The notes: generated by a model from the sequence alone, not told the origin. A DNA stretch of 64,000 bases from Buxus sempervirens (GCA_947561395.2 OX387188.1:13108061-13172060), one strand, 5' to 3'. Counted from the stretch's first letter, positions 32,913 through 45,628 are shown. A program made the numbers and translations.

Positions 32913-35856
32913 TGTAACGCCCCGAACCCGGGTCTATGCAAAACAAGCACCAAACCCGAATCCGAAGTGATACTGGGCCCAAAGCTACTAATTACTAGAC
33001 ATTTAAATCCAACTAATTTCATTAATTATCAGAGTGCGGAAATTTAAAACATTAATTTCATCAATATACGTGGCTAACTATAACCATCAAACTAACTCAT
33101 CAACATCAATTGATAAATCTGGTAAATGGGTTTTCTAGCACACTTTCTCTCATATTCAATTAAATCATAAAATATCCATCAAGATACATCTATATCAACC
33201 TCTAAAAGAAAGATCTAAACGAAATAATAAAGATCCTCTGCTCAGTAATCTGCGACTTCCCCTCGAGTCAACCCCAAGGACGCTCTCACGTGGAACAGCT
33301 GAAAAATAAGATAAGGAAGTAGGGTGAGATACAACTATCTCAGTAGGTAACAGATGCATGCTAGAAACAATTTATATATAAAAGTAATCATTCATGCACG
33401 ATAAAATAATCAGGTAGTCACGGTCGATAATAAGAACGATTAATCACCATATGAAACCAAAATCTAATCAGGGTTCGGAATAAAGAGAGTTTATTATGTA
33501 ACCTTCGTTTCAATTAGAAAGGCAATATAATATAAATCAAACTCTTCTTATTCAAATTTAGATCATGTCATTCATAATTAATAGTAAGTCTCCATCTGAT
33601 AACAACATTCTCCCATGTAGGATGCAATCACGCAGTAATCACATCTACCCTACATGAGGTCTCTCCCGCAGGAGTCATCATATCTCACCCGCAGGTGGTC
33701 ACATCTCACCCGCAGGTGGTAATCACATACATCTCCCTTGTGGGATGCAATCACATCGTGATTACATCTCCCCCACAAGAGGTCACATCTCTCCCGCAGG
33801 AGGTCACATATCTCCCCTGTGGGATGCAATCCAATCAGGATCACATCTCCCTCAACAGGAGGTCTCATCTCACCCGCAGGTGGTCTCTCCCCTGTGGGAT
33901 GCAATCCAATCAGGATCACATCTCCCCCAACAGGAGGTCTCATCTCTCCCGCAGGAGGTCATCTCACCCGCAGGTGGTCTCTCCCCTGTGGGATGCAATC
34001 CAATCAGGATCACATCTCCCCAACAGGAGGTCTCATCTCTCCCGCAAGAGGTCTCTCCCCTGTGGGATGCAATCCACTTAGGATCACATCTCCCCCAACA
34101 GGAGGTCTCATCTCACCCGCAGGTGGTCTCTCCCCTGTGGGATGCAATCCAATCAGGATCACATCTCCCCCAACAGGAGGTCTCATCTCTCCCGCAGGAG
34201 GTCATCTCACCCGCAGGTGGTCACATATCTCATCCGCAGATGGTACAATCTCTTATAGCCATCATGGCATTCGGTCAATGGTCCAATTATATTTTCAGAA
34301 GGAAATTACCTATATAGAATCCTTGTAACCATTTCAAGTGAATTTGATCCTCTTTAAACCCCAAATTGTACTAAATCATAAAACAAGGTAGTTAAATATC
34401 TAGTATAAACTTCTTAGTGTAATTGGACTTCAGGGACACCTTAAGAATAATCTTAGAGAAGTGTTACAAGGGGTGGAAATCCAAATATCCGATTTTATAA
34501 TGATTTGGGACTAAGAATGTCATAAAGTTCTCAAAATACATTTTGGATTAGTGAAATAGTCTTAGGGTCCCTAATAAGGTCACCATACCAATAATCAATC
34601 AATTCTAAGACAAAAAGTTTCGGACCCCAAAAATATTCTAAGTCTAGTTAAAAACACTGACTTTTGGTATATAATTTTTCTAGACAAATCGACAAGGAGT
34701 TTCGAGCTCAAATTTTGGTTGTAGTCTATTGAAGGGTAAACACATCTCCTACAATTTTATGGGCTCCTGAATCACTCATCTGGGTATTAAACCCAAACAG
34801 GGCTTTTTGATAAAAACCGGGATTTAGGCATGAACTGGAAAGTTGACTTTTTATTGGCTGGGAATTAGACCTTGGAAGTATTTTTATTGATTCCAAATGG
34901 GGGTAAAACCTTATTTACATGTAAAGACTTAAGTAAATGGAGCAATAAATACACAGGACATTTACTTAAATGTCTTTCATGTAATAAGGGTGCTATGCGA
35001 GAGGCTTGGGTTGTCTGGGAAAAGGTTGGAGAAGAAAAGGGGATGAAAAACTGTCGAAATTGCATTTTTTTGCTAGAGCGCCTAGGATCACTCAGGATCG
35101 CCTAGGCGGTCAAAGGTCGGCGGTAGTACAAAATAGGTCGCCTGCGGTCCGTCGTCCCGCGGTCTCCGGCGTCCTCAATTTTTATAACTAGCGCCTAGGA
35201 GCGCCGAGGATCGCCGAGCGCAGAGAGGTAGGCGGTCTCCCAAAAACGAACATAAAATGTTTAGAAATCTGATTTTTCATGTCCAGGATGATTCTAACAT
35301 AATTATATGAATGATATCAAGCTAAATACATGTATATATAACACTAAAACATGCAATACGATCGATTAACCTCCAAAACACAAAATGAAACGGAAATCGG
35401 TGCTACCTACCTCTTGAACGTGCGTTCTCCTCTTCCTTCTCTAAACAGCAACACTCAGACTCAAAAGCACTCCTTTGGGATGAAATAGAACCAGAGCAAC
35501 CTCCTCCTCCTTCTGCTTTGGTCGCTCTTACCGTCGCTCTCCGTCGTGCGGCTAACAAATACGAGCAAGTCTTCCCAACCTGTTCGTTTAGGTCATTTTA
35601 GTGTATTTATATACCTACGATTCCATGCAACGCATGTGTATCAAACTCCACACATTGCCCAATCAAAATACTTTAGTATTAAAATATTAATCGTACCGCG
35701 ATAACTTGCGATCAGACGCTCCGATCTGCACCAAACTCCTGATCTTCACTAATACCGATATTCTATACAATATTAAATTATTTCAATCCATAATAATCCT
35801 CAAGAATATTAATTATTATTTTTATTTTAATATTTGGGAAAATTCGGGGTTTTACA
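32913..35856 (-). mobile_element. Tekay-type solo LTR in Tekay-1 RT, TSD GTCAT
   Basis: The 2944-bp LTR is flanked by GTCAT at 32908-32912 and 35857-35861. On the minus strand its first 250 bases (TGTAAAACCCCGAATTTTCC onward) follow the start of the Tekay-1 3' LTR closely, including the TATA region GGTATATAAATAC near 35605. It therefore belongs to the same family and inserted in the opposite direction. A large minisatellite lies at 33640-34250. No coding sequence is present. Confidence 0.9.
33640..34250. repeat. Minisatellite in the Tekay-type solo LTR
   Basis: About six long units (spacing about 70-95 bp) share CTGTGGGATGCAATCC, AGGATCACATCTCCC and AACAGGAGGTCTCATCT. Shorter sub-repeats CCCGCAGGTGG and CCCGCAGGAGG lie between them. 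The units lack stops in several frames, which creates overlapping spurious ORFs of up to 190 residues. Confidence 0.88.
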
Positions 35857-35861
35857 GTCAT

Positions 35862-37690
35862 ATTATCTCAGGTGAGGGTATATCTGTGGACCCTAAGAAG
35901 GTTAAGGCAGCGGCAAATTGGCCTAGACTCAGTACAGTGACAGAGGTTAGGAGTTTCCTTGGTATGGCAGGGTACTATAGGAGATTCATCAAGGGATTTT
36001 CTCGTATAGCCGCACCCTTGTCTAACTTAACCAAGAAGGCAGTGAAATTCCAGTGGGATGAGAAGTGTGAGCAGAGCTTCCAGGAGTTGAAGCAGAGGTT
36101 GACTACTGCCCTAGTATTGATTGTGCCATCCATGGATGAAGTATTTGCAGTATATTGTGATGCTTCTAGGATTGGTTTGGGATGTGTCTTGAAGCAGAAA
36201 GGTAGAGTTGTAGCTTATGCCTCGAGATTGTTGAAACCACATGAGAAGAACTAACTTACTCATGATTTGGAGTTGGTAGCCATAGTATTTGCACCGAAGC
36301 TATGGAGGCATTACCTTTATGGAGTAGAGTTCAAGATTTTCTCTGACCATAAGAGTTTGAGATACTTGTTTTCTCAAAGAGACTTGAACATAAGGCAGTG
36401 TAGGTGGATGGATCTGCTTAAGGACTTTAAGTTTACTTTGCAATACCACCTAGGTAAAGCAAACGTAGTGGCAGATGCCTTGAGTAGAAACAGTGCAGTT
36501 GATGATCAGGTAGCTACTTTAGCAGCCTTTATGATGAATCAGTGTAGATTGGTGGATTCAGTCAAAGATTGGCAGGGAGAGTTCAGCTTACCACAAGATG
36601 GAGTGATTAGAGTTGCTCATGGTCAAATAGAGCCAGATTTGGTACAGTTGATTCAGGAGAGACAATCGACTGACCCACAGTTGAATCAGACCAGAGAGTT
36701 GATTAGTATCGGATATGAGGTTGCTGCAGATTTTTCAGATAGAGATGGGCTATTGAGGTTTAGAGGTCGTATTTGTGTTCCGGCTAATGAGGAGATTAAG
36801 GAGAAGATATTGACCGAGGAACACAGATCAAAATATGCAGTGCATCCAGGAAGTACAAAGATGTATAAGAACCTGAAGGAGATCTATTGGTGGTCAAGAA
36901 TGAAGAGGGAGATTGCAGAGTATGTGGCTAAGTGTTTGACATGTCAGCAAGTAAAGGCTGAACATCGTAAGCCACCTGAGCTACTTCAGTCACTTCCTAT
37001 CCCATAATGGAAGTTGGAACATGTGACTATGGATTTTGTGTCTGGATTGCCTTTGACAGCAAAGAAGGAGGATGCTATTTGGGTCATTGTGGATAGACTA
37101 GCTAAGTCAGCACATTTCTTACCTATCAGCACTACACAATAGTTGAAGTCTCTAGCTGAGTTGTATGTCAGGGAGATAGTGAGGCTTCATGGAGTGCCAG
37201 TTTCCATAGTGTCTGACAGAGATGCACAATTCATGTCGCACTTTTGGTCTGCATTTCAGGCAGCCATGGGCACGAAGCTTAGTTTCAGCACCAGTTATCA
37301 TCGTCAGACAGATGGACAGTCTGAGCATACCATTCAGACGTTGGAAAATATGTTGAGATGTTGTGTTATGGATTGGGGTGGCAGTTGGAATCAGCACCTA
37401 CCATTGGTGGAGTTTGCCTATAATAATAGCTATCAGGCGAGTATTCAGATGGCACCATTTGAGGTGCTTTATGGCAGAGTGTGTAGATCCCCAGTGTGCT
37501 TGGTGGAAGTTGGAGAAAGACAACTTATTGGGCCGCAGATTGTACAGGACAGTATTGAAAAGATAAATCAGATTAGGCAGAATATGCTTACAACCCAGAG
37601 TCGTCAAAAGAGCTATGCAGACACTAGAAGAAGAGATTTGCATTTCGTGGGATTAAGAGATTTGGCAAGAAAGGAAAGTTGGCTCCAAGA
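35862..37690 (+). pseudogene. Tekay-1 RT end, RNase H and integrase
   Basis: RT finishes with [12 protein letters not shown]. RNase H has YCDASRIGLGCVL and FKIFSDHKSLRYLF, and ends at a [12 protein letters not shown] motif. The integrase zinc domain follows (H near EEHRSKYAVH, C in CLTCQQ). The catalytic core has TMDFVSGLP, SDRDAQF and the ENMLR glutamate region, so all three acidic residues appear present. In-frame stops occur at 36252 (TAA), 37005 (TAA) and 37140 (TAG), and a frameshift after 37640 disrupts the C-terminal domain. Confidence 0.9.
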
Positions 37691-38040
37691 TATATAGGTC
37701 CATTTAAGATTAAGGATACAGTGGGACCAGTGGCATAGAAATTGGCATTGCCTGCGCAGCTGGAAGGAGTTCATGACGTATTCCATGTTTCTATGTTGAG
37801 GAAGTACATGCATGACCCTACTCATATCATCCAGCATGAGCCACTGGTAGCGCAAGGGGATTTGATATATGAAGAACATCCAGTTGAGATCTTGGACAGA
37901 CAAGAGGAAGTCCTACGTACTAAGGTAATTCCACTTGTGAAAGTGCTTTGACAAAATCACACAGTTGAGGAAGCCACTTGGGATTTGGAGTCGGAAATGC
38001 AGAGGAAGTATCCTCATCTATTTCCAGAGTTGCAAGGTAA
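37691..38040 (+). pseudogene. Tekay-1 C-terminal chromodomain region
   Basis: After the frameshift the GPF/Y-type end and the LEGVHDVFHVSML motif appear, then a chromodomain-like stretch EEHPVEILDRQEEVLRTK and VIPLVKVL. A TGA follows (37949) where tryptophan is expected, then the rest (ATWDLESEMQRKYPHLF). Chromodomains of Tekay-type elements are thought to direct insertion to heterochromatin. Confidence 0.85.
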
Positions 38041-38061
38041 ATTTCGAGGACGAAATTTTTT

Positions 38062-38076
38062 TTTAGGAGGGGAGGA
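38062..38076 (+). promoter_or_regulatory. Polypurine tract of Tekay-1
   Basis: AGGAGGGGAGGA immediately precedes the 3' LTR start and follows the AATTTCGAGGACGAAATT segment, also present in Tekay-2. It would prime plus-strand DNA synthesis. Confidence 0.85.
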
Positions 38077-40492
38077 TGTAAGACCCTGAATTTTCCTAAA
38101 TATAAAAGTAAAATAATAATTAATATTCTTGAGGATTATTATTGAAGGAAATAATTTATTATTGTAGGAGAATATGTTATTAGTGGAGATCAGGAGATTG
38201 GCACAGATCCGACCGTCTGATCATGAGTTATTGTGGTAAGATTAATATTTTAAGTAAGATGTGTTTTGATTGGGCGATGTATGGAGTTTGATACACATGT
38301 GTTGCAGGGATACGAGGGTATATAAATAAGTTTAATACCCTAGAGAAATACGGTTGACATACTTTCGTTCGTATTCAACAGCCGCAAGAGAGAACCCACG
38401 ATCGTGACCAATTGAGAACGACCTAAGAAGAAGGAGAAGAGAAGAAGAAGAAAGGGAGAGTGTTGCGTTGATTTTGGTCTTCTGAACCTTGCCTTGTGAT
38501 CGTGTTCGTCGCTGTTCAGAAGAGAAGGAGAGGAAAACATTCGCAGGAGATAGGTAACACTGTTTTAACGTCGGTATTGTATTCTCGATTGGTTTAATCT
38601 CTATTGCATATTTTTGGATTGTATATTCATGTATTTAGTTTGATAACGATCTTATAAGTATGTTAGTATCGATTTGAGCATGAAAAATCAAGTTTTTGAA
38701 TACTGTATGTTCGTTTTTGGGAGACCGCCGAGCTTACTGTGCTCAGCAATCCTCGGCGCTTGTTGAAAAACGTTGACTGCCCAAGACCGCCTACTGACTT
38801 ATCGTCGACAATCGATTTTGAACTACCGCCTACCCTAGACCGCCTGAGCAATCCTAGGCGATCTAGAGCGCTCTGTGCAGAAAATGCAGATTTTCGTATT
38901 TTTAACCACTAATTCAATTCTAAACTATTTTTAACCAATTTTAACATTTAAATAAAATGTTTTAAGGCCAAAATAAATTCCCAATTACCTGTTTTGCAAA
39001 TGAATAAAAATAGGAAGGTATTTAGAGTAATTAGTTGCAAAGCTTTGTAAATAACAAGAAACCTAAGTTTTGGAAGAAACTGAACTTGTAAACTTGAGAT
39101 AATTATTTAAGTGACATGTAAATTTATACTGTTAACCATAATATGACATACAAGATTTCCAGATCAGATTTTGAACCCAGTTAACCCAATAAGGAAAGAA
39201 ATTACAGATATAACCATTATATGCCGCTGGACACTATTATATAAAGAAATATTAGTCATTAGGGATTGTTGGTGTCTAGTGGGCATAGCTGGTTATGGAT
39301 CCATTGTTTTGGCTAGATAGCTAAGGGATATTTCATTCGGGTTGAGTTACTCCCTGTTGCGAGCGCGCTTCCTTTGCAAGTTGGTTTGCTCTGGAGGATC
39401 CTATATCTCGAGGAACACCCTGGTGCTCCGCTGGTGATTCCCTGTACATGTGGATAAGCGACCATCTCCATGTATTGATTTCAGTGCTGTATGCTGGTGG
39501 TACTTGCCAACTCGGTTGAGTTCGTGTGCAATAAGTCGATGACTACGGCTCTTATCTAAGGTGATGTCACGGGTTTAAGTATCTTTAATAGCGTTGCCCA
39601 TTAGCCGCACGGTGGTATAGCATATGGTTGAGAGTCATCTCAAAGGTGTATCTTTCTTTGTGAGTCCTACAATGATACTGAGATCATAAATATTTATTCT
39701 GATATTGTTCACATGCCGGATGCATGTATTGGATGCTATGGTTGAATGCGACTGTTTAGTACATCTTGGATTTTATATGGGATTCTATTATTGATTTCTG
39801 AATCATGATCTTAATATACTTTATACTGTTCACAAATACTTAAACTGCTTTACATACTGATTTGTATTCCATGATCGATATGAATGTTTATTCGAGCCTG
39901 TTTACTCGAGACTTCTTAGTCGAGCATGAACATCTATTTTAATGAATATGAACTATTTATAGCATGCATGTGTTGTCTACTGAGATATTCGTATCTCACC
40001 CTACTTCATTATTTTATTTTTAAACTGATACGCAAGAGGGGGATCATAGTGGTGATTTCCAGAGTGAAATTTTTGACTATTCACCGGAGGATTATTATTA
40101 TTATCCTGACTTGATCTGAGGTCGAGGAGAGAGGATTCTATTTAGCACTTTGACAGTTTGATTTTATTATTTAATTGGTTTTGATGTACTAGAGAGATTA
40201 AGAGTTTAGTAACCTTTTGATATTACCAGACTTGATTACTTGGATTAGATGGTTTATCTATTACTTTTATGAGGATGTTAGACTACACTTCTGCACAATG
40301 ATGTTCCGCACTATGATTGTCTATTAATAAATGATTTATTTAATTCTTCAGTTTGGTTAATTATTGATGATTACTTGAGATGGGTCAGTAGCATCTCGAA
40401 TTCGGTTGTTGAGCTGGATTCGGGTTGTTACAGTAACGAACCGGATTCGGGTCAGGTGCCGATTTGCATTGACCCAGGTTTGGGGCGTTACA
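38077..40492 (+). mobile_element. 3' LTR of Tekay-1
   Basis: The 2416-bp LTR runs from TGTAAGACCCTGAATTTTCC to GGGGCGTTACA. TATA GGTATATAAATAAG lies near 38316. A GC-rich block with CCTAGGCG and CGGCG words lies at 38725-38880. It is followed directly by late gag of Tekay-2. Confidence 0.92.
38312..38326 (+). promoter_or_regulatory. TATA box of Tekay-1 3' LTR
   Basis: GGGTATATAAATAAG lies 236 bases into the LTR. The position is conserved in the solo LTR 32913-35856. Confidence 0.75.
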
Positions 40493-41322
40493 CGGGGTGC
40501 CCACATCCAGCCACGTATCAATTTTTGAGGATTCCTATGACAGCACCTATTGAGACTCGACCCGTAGAGACAGCTTATAGACCTCCACTTCCTAGACCTG
40601 CAGTAGTAGCACCAACAGTATAGAGGCCTCAAGGCCAAGGCAGAGGTGGTTTTCAGGGGAGGCAGGCACCTCAGAGGGCTGCGCAGAAATAGCAAATTCC
40701 ACCTCCACGCCCTTAGCAGATGAGGGTATACGCTGTATCTACCTAGGAAGATGAGCCTGAGGGAAAGTATATCGAGGAGGCACGAGATGAGGAGATCGAG
40801 GCCCCGCAGTTTGTCGGAGGTATTGTTTTTATACATGGCTGCTCTACTATATGTTTATTCTATTCCGATGCATCACGTTCTTTTATGACACCTTGCTGTG
40901 CACAATGTATTGGATTGATTGCTACTATACTTGAGTCTGAGTTGGTTGTGCACACACCGTTGGGCGAGACCACTAGAGTTCAGACCATGTATAGAGATTG
41001 TATGATCAGATTGGGTAGTCTTGAGTTGCCAAGAGACCTGATAGAGCTGAAATTTGGGGAGTTTGATGTGATCCTAGGCATTGATTGGCTGTTGAGACAT
41101 CATGTGAGTATAGACTATCATCGGGGTACAGTCATGGTTAGTCAACCGGGTCAGCCATTGCACTGTTTCCGTTGTGAGGGATTGAGGACACGGATCAGTT
41201 TGGTTGCTTCCATTGAGGTGGAGGAGGAAGTGACTGAGGCACCTAGTTTATCTAGTGTGCCAGTGGTAGGGGAGTTTGCCAATGTTTTTCCTGATGACTT
41301 GCCGGGTTTACCACCACCTTGA
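40493..41322 (+). pseudogene. Tekay-2 gag C-terminus and protease
   Basis: One frame continues from the end of the gag knuckle through a proline/glutamine linker with TAG stops at about 40621, 40690, 40714 and 40743. The protease follows, but the expected DSGAS reads YSDAS, so the catalytic aspartate has become tyrosine and the glycine aspartate. The downstream FDVILGIDWLLRHH motif is intact. A TGA at 41320 ends the segment. The protease is certainly inactive. Confidence 0.85.
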
Positions 41323-42660
41323 GAGGTCGACTTTAGTATCCGACTTCTACCTGGCACGGCACCTGTCTCCAAACCTTCTTATAGGATATTACAGCCTGAG
41401 TATCAAGAGATGAAAAGTAGTTAGATGAGTTGTCGGAGAAAGGTTTCATTAGACCCAGTGTGTCACTATGGGGTGCACTAGTTCTGTTTGTCCAGAAGAA
41501 GGACGGGTCGATGCGGATGTGCATAGACTACAGGCAATTGAACTAAGTCACAATTAAGAACAAATATCCACTACCGTGGATTGACGACTTGTTTGATTAG
41601 CTGAGGGGTGCATCATGGTTTTCTAAGATTGATCTTAGATCAGGATATCACCAGTTGAGCGTAGCACTTGAGGATGCAGAGAAGACTGCTTTCTGCACAC
41701 AGTATGGGCACTATGAGTTTCTTATCATGTCATTTGGGCTGACTAATGCCCTGGCTGTCTTCATGAACCTGATGAATCGGGTTTTCCATCCATACTTGGA
41801 CAGCTTTGTGGTAGTGTTCATTGATGACATTTTGGTGTGATCTCGGAGTAGAGAGGATCATATTTAGCACCTCAAGAATGTACTACAGACATTGAGAGAA
41901 CACAAGTTGTATGCAAAATTCAGCAAGTGCCAGTTCTGGTTGAGAGAGGTGAGCTTTCTAGGACATGTGATTTCTGAAGAGGGGATAGCCGTGGATCTAG
42001 CTAAGGTTTGGGCTGTTACAGATTGGCCTCGACCTATGACTGTCTCAGAGATCCGTAGTTTTCTGGGGATGGCTGGTTACTATAGGAGATTTATATAGAA
42101 TTTCTCCAGGATTGCAGCACCACTATCAAATCTCACCAAGAAAGCAGTGAAGTTTGAGTGGGATGATAGTTGTGAGTCTAACTTTCAGGAGTTGAAGCGT
42201 AGACTATCTACAGCTCCAATGTTGATTGTGCCTTCAGTGAGTGAGGGTTTTTCTATCTATTGTGATGCCTCTAGAGTGGGATTGTGCTGTGTTCTGATGC
42301 AGCAGAGGAGAGTGGTAGCCTATACCTCGAGGTTACTATGTCCTCATGAGAGAAATTATCCCACCCATGATTTGGAGTTGGCCGCAATTGTGTTTACACT
42401 CAAGCTATGGTGGCACTATTTGATGGGAGTCCAATTTGAGATATTTTCAAATCATAAGAGCTTGAGATATATATTTTCTCAGAGAGATCTGAATATGAGA
42501 CAGAGGAGATGGATTGACTTACTGAAGGATTATGACTTCACTCTGCATTATCATCCTGGAAAGGCAAATGTAGTGGCGGATGCCTTGATCCATAGAGGTG
42601 TGTCTCAGGATGAGGTGGCCACACTAGCAACTTTCATGACTAGCTAGTGCAGGTTAGTTG
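41323..42660 (+). pseudogene. Tekay-2 reverse transcriptase and RNase H
   Basis: RT motifs are [32 protein letters not shown] and FIDDILV (DD at about 41824). Stops are found near 41418, 41542, 41597 and 41838, and another follows [12 protein letters not shown] at about 42097. RNase H ([37 protein letters not shown]) is open for about 166 residues. A frame change lies near 41410. Confidence 0.88.
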
Positions 42661-44136
42661 ATACAATGGTAGACTGGCTAGGAGAGTTTAGTACTCACGG
42701 GCATGGTTTGATTTTGGCACGAGTTCAGGTGGAGCCTGAGTTGATACAGCGGATTCATAATAAGCAGTTGTCCAATTCAGATTTGACTCATACCAGAGAG
42801 CTAGTATCTAGAGGTGATGAGACCGCTAGAGGCTTTGAGATCCGGGATGGATTGCTGAAATTTAAGGGTCGGATTTGTGTTCCGAGTGATGCAGAGATCA
42901 GGAAATTGATACTGGATGAGAGTCACAGATCTAGATATGCAGTTCATCCAAGTGGTACAAAGATGTATAGGAATTTGAAGGTGGCATTTTGGTGGTCGGG
43001 CATGAAGAAAGACATTGCAGAATTTTGTGGCCAAATGTTTTACTTGACAGGAAGTGAAAGCGGAGCATCGGAGACCTCCAGGCTTGATGCAACCGTTGCC
43101 CGTTCCTGAGTGGAAATGGGAGCATATCACGATGGATTTCGTGTCGGGTTTGCCACCTACAGCTAAGAGGCAGGATGCCATATGGGTGATTGTCGATAGA
43201 CTGACGAAATCAGCCCACCTTTTTCCTATTCATACCACATATTCTTTAGCTTCACTAGTTGAGTTATATACTCGGGAGATAGTTCATTTGCATGGGGTTT
43301 CATTTTGGTAGAGTTTTTAGGAAGCTATGGGTACCAAATTAAGCTTTAGCACCAGTTTTCATCCACAGACTGATGGTCAGTCCGAGAGAACTATCTAGAC
43401 CTTGGAGGACATGTTGAGATGCTGTGTTATGGATTGGGGTAGAAGCTAGAGTAGGTACTTGCATCTAGTGGAGTTTGCTTACAACAATAGCTACAAAGCT
43501 AGCATTCAGATGGCACCGTATGAGGCTTTGTATGGCAGAGTTTAGAGATCTCCGGTTTGTTGGGTGGAGGTTGGAGAGAAACAGTATTTTGGGCTAGAAA
43601 TTATTCAAGACAGTATGGAAAAGGTAAAGTTGATCAGACAGCGGTTATGGACTGCACAGAGCCGTCAGAAGAGTTATGTCGATACTAGACGGCGGGAGTT
43701 GAAATTTGAAGTGGGAGATAGGGTATTTCTGAAGATTTCACCATCAAAGGGCATTATGAGATTTGGAAAGAAAGGGAAATTGTCTCCTAGATTCATTGGT
43801 CCATTTGAAATAGTGAAGGAGATTAACCCAGCAGCATATCGGTTGGCTTTACCAGCTCACTTGGCAGGAGTACATGACGTGTTCCATATCTCTATGTTAC
43901 GTCGGTATATTCCAGATCCCAGTCATGTGATAGATCCTGAGCCGTTGGTGATTCGGGAGGATTTAACCTATGAGGAGAGGCCGGTTCAGATTTTGGACCG
44001 ACGTGAGCAAATCCTTCGCACCAAGGTGATCCCCTTAGTAAAGGTTTTGTGGCAAAACCATTCCACTGAGAAAGCCATATGGGAAAGCGAGGAAAAGATG
44101 TTGAAGAAATACCCGGAGTTGTTCGTCACATCATGA
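42661..44136 (+). pseudogene. Tekay-2 integrase and chromodomain region, core deletion
   Basis: The zinc-binding part (SHRSRYAVHPSGTKMY) is followed near 43030 by a frame change. The catalytic core begins TMDFVSGLPPTAKRQDA, but after HLHGVSFW the sequence jumps to EAMGTKLSF. About 40 bases are missing relative to Tekay-1, including the SDRD second catalytic aspartate. Several stops follow. From 43564 to 44136 one clean frame of 190 residues covers the end of the integrase, VHDVFHISMLRRY, and the chromodomain-like ERPVQILDRREQILRTK to the natural stop. Confidence 0.88.
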
Positions 44137-44165
44137 GGTAAATTTCGAGGACGAAATTTTTTTGT

Positions 44166-44702
44166 AGGGGGGGAGAATGTAAGATCCCGAATTTTGGTTA
44201 ATATTAATATCAACAATTAATTAAAAATTCTAATTATAGTTAATCGTGGAATTTTAGATAACTGAGGAGCCAGGGGTAGATTTGGGATTTTTGGAAATTA
44301 AGTGAGCAAGGTTATAACTTAAGGTATGTGATGATTTTAATTTAATTTAATTGGTAAGTGCGGTATATCTAAGATTAATTTAAGTTGGTTTCGATATTAG
44401 ATTGTTGTTGCTGGAGTGGCATGGTATCTAATCAAAGGATGAGGAGGATTGGCGTAGAGTGGTTGCTATGGATGAGCAACCAGCAAATCACGCAAAGTTT
44501 GGGCGCCAATGGAAAATTATAAATAGGTGGCTCGCGGGAGTTGCTGGTTTGTTTGCTGAATTGAAGACAAAAATCAGAGAGTTGCTACTAGAGAAAGGTG
44601 GGGGCTTTGAGGGTTTGTTGGAGTTGGAGGAGTTGGAATCAATCGGAGAAGAAACTTTGCTAATCGGAGGTATCAGTGGTTGGAAGTTCACGAGGTGGTG
44701 AT
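44166..44702 (+). mobile_element. Polypurine tract and interrupted 3' LTR of Tekay-2
   Basis: AGGGGGGGAGAA precedes TGTAAGATCCCGAATTTTGG at 44178. A TATA-like ATTATAAATAGG lies near 44517. The LTR is cut at 44702 by element E; the rest should lie beyond the right edge. Confidence 0.85.
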
Positions 44703-45470
44703 TGTAAGCACTTCATTTTTGCACCCCCGGAAATCCTGGAAATGCAAACCCTAGACAGAAAGTCAAACCGTAAGGGGTTGAAAATTGACTTTTGATCAAG
44801 TGATAATTGACCACCTTGCTTTATCTCAGTGGATAGAGAATCCCGACACGGTTCCAACGCAACTGAGTTTGCTAGAATCGGAGTCCGGATGAAGGATCTA
44901 TGAGCCGGTCAAACTTGAGGGGGAGCAGAAAGTTGACTTTCTGATAAACCCCGAATCAACTGCTTAACCCTACGCTAATGGATAGAGGACTCTGATACGG
45001 TTCTAATGCAATTGAGTTTGCCTGAATCGGAGTACGGATGAAGAAGATGTAAGCAGTTGAAGTTCTAGGCCAGCAGTGTCGGAAAGCTGCACACGTGGCA
45101 AAATTCTGCACACGTGGCAAGCAGCAGAGCAAAAAGGTCTCAGGGATTAAATCTTTAATTACCCAAATCAATGAAAAATATCTTAAGGGTAAAGCTGCAG
45201 ATATCCAAGGGTATCAGGGACTAGATCCATAAGTATCAAAAGTTGAGAAAATATCCCAGGGACCAATCTTTAAATATCCAAAAGTATCAGGGACTAAATC
45301 TGTAAATACCAAAAGTATCAAGGACTAAATATGTAAATATCCAAAAGTATCAGGGACTAAATTTGTAAAAATCCAAAGTTCCAGGGACCAATCCACAAAT
45401 ATCAGGATTTGGTCATGATTGATGTCCCCTATGGGCATGCATGGACATCATCCATGCATGCCACCCCTCA

Positions 45471-45474
<4 letters not shown>

Positions 45475-45502
<28 letters not shown>

Positions 45503-45628
45503 CCCCCCCATGACCAACCATGCATGCATCATACATGCATCCCCTCTCTCTCATAGTTGATGAGCATGTATGTGCATCATACATGCATGCCACACACCCC
45601 ATAACTCACTCTCTCTCTCTCTCTCTCC
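45475..45628. repeat. Two (CT)n microsatellites and ATGCATGC words in the LTR of element E
   Basis: CT runs at 45475-45503 and 45609-45628, separated by CATGCATG-rich sequence. Confidence 0.9.

Larger units (their letters stand above)
24262..40492 (+). mobile_element. Tekay-1: chromovirus Ty3/gypsy element with nested insertions
   Basis: The order is truncated 5' LTR, tRNA-iMet-type PBS, gag, protease, RT, RNase H, integrase, a chromodomain region, polypurine tract and 3' LTR. This is the Tekay/Del organisation. The 5' LTR lacks about 810 bp that the 3' LTR has. Over the first 245 aligned bases the two LTRs differ at about 16 positions by eye, so the insertion is not recent. Solo LTRs split gag (26139-30661) and RT (32913-35856). 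Confidence 0.9.
40493..44702 (+). mobile_element. Tekay-2: chromovirus element, late gag to start of 3' LTR
   Basis: A second Tekay element with the same domain order as Tekay-1, entered on the left by Tekay-1 inside the gag zinc-knuckle region (first residues CPHPATYQF) and on the right by element E inside its 3' LTR. It has more stops than Tekay-1. Confidence 0.9.

Noticed and set aside
33695-34328. Overlapping plus-strand ORFs of 128-190 residues
   Set aside because: They read a tandem repeat in three frames; open frames result from a stop-free unit.
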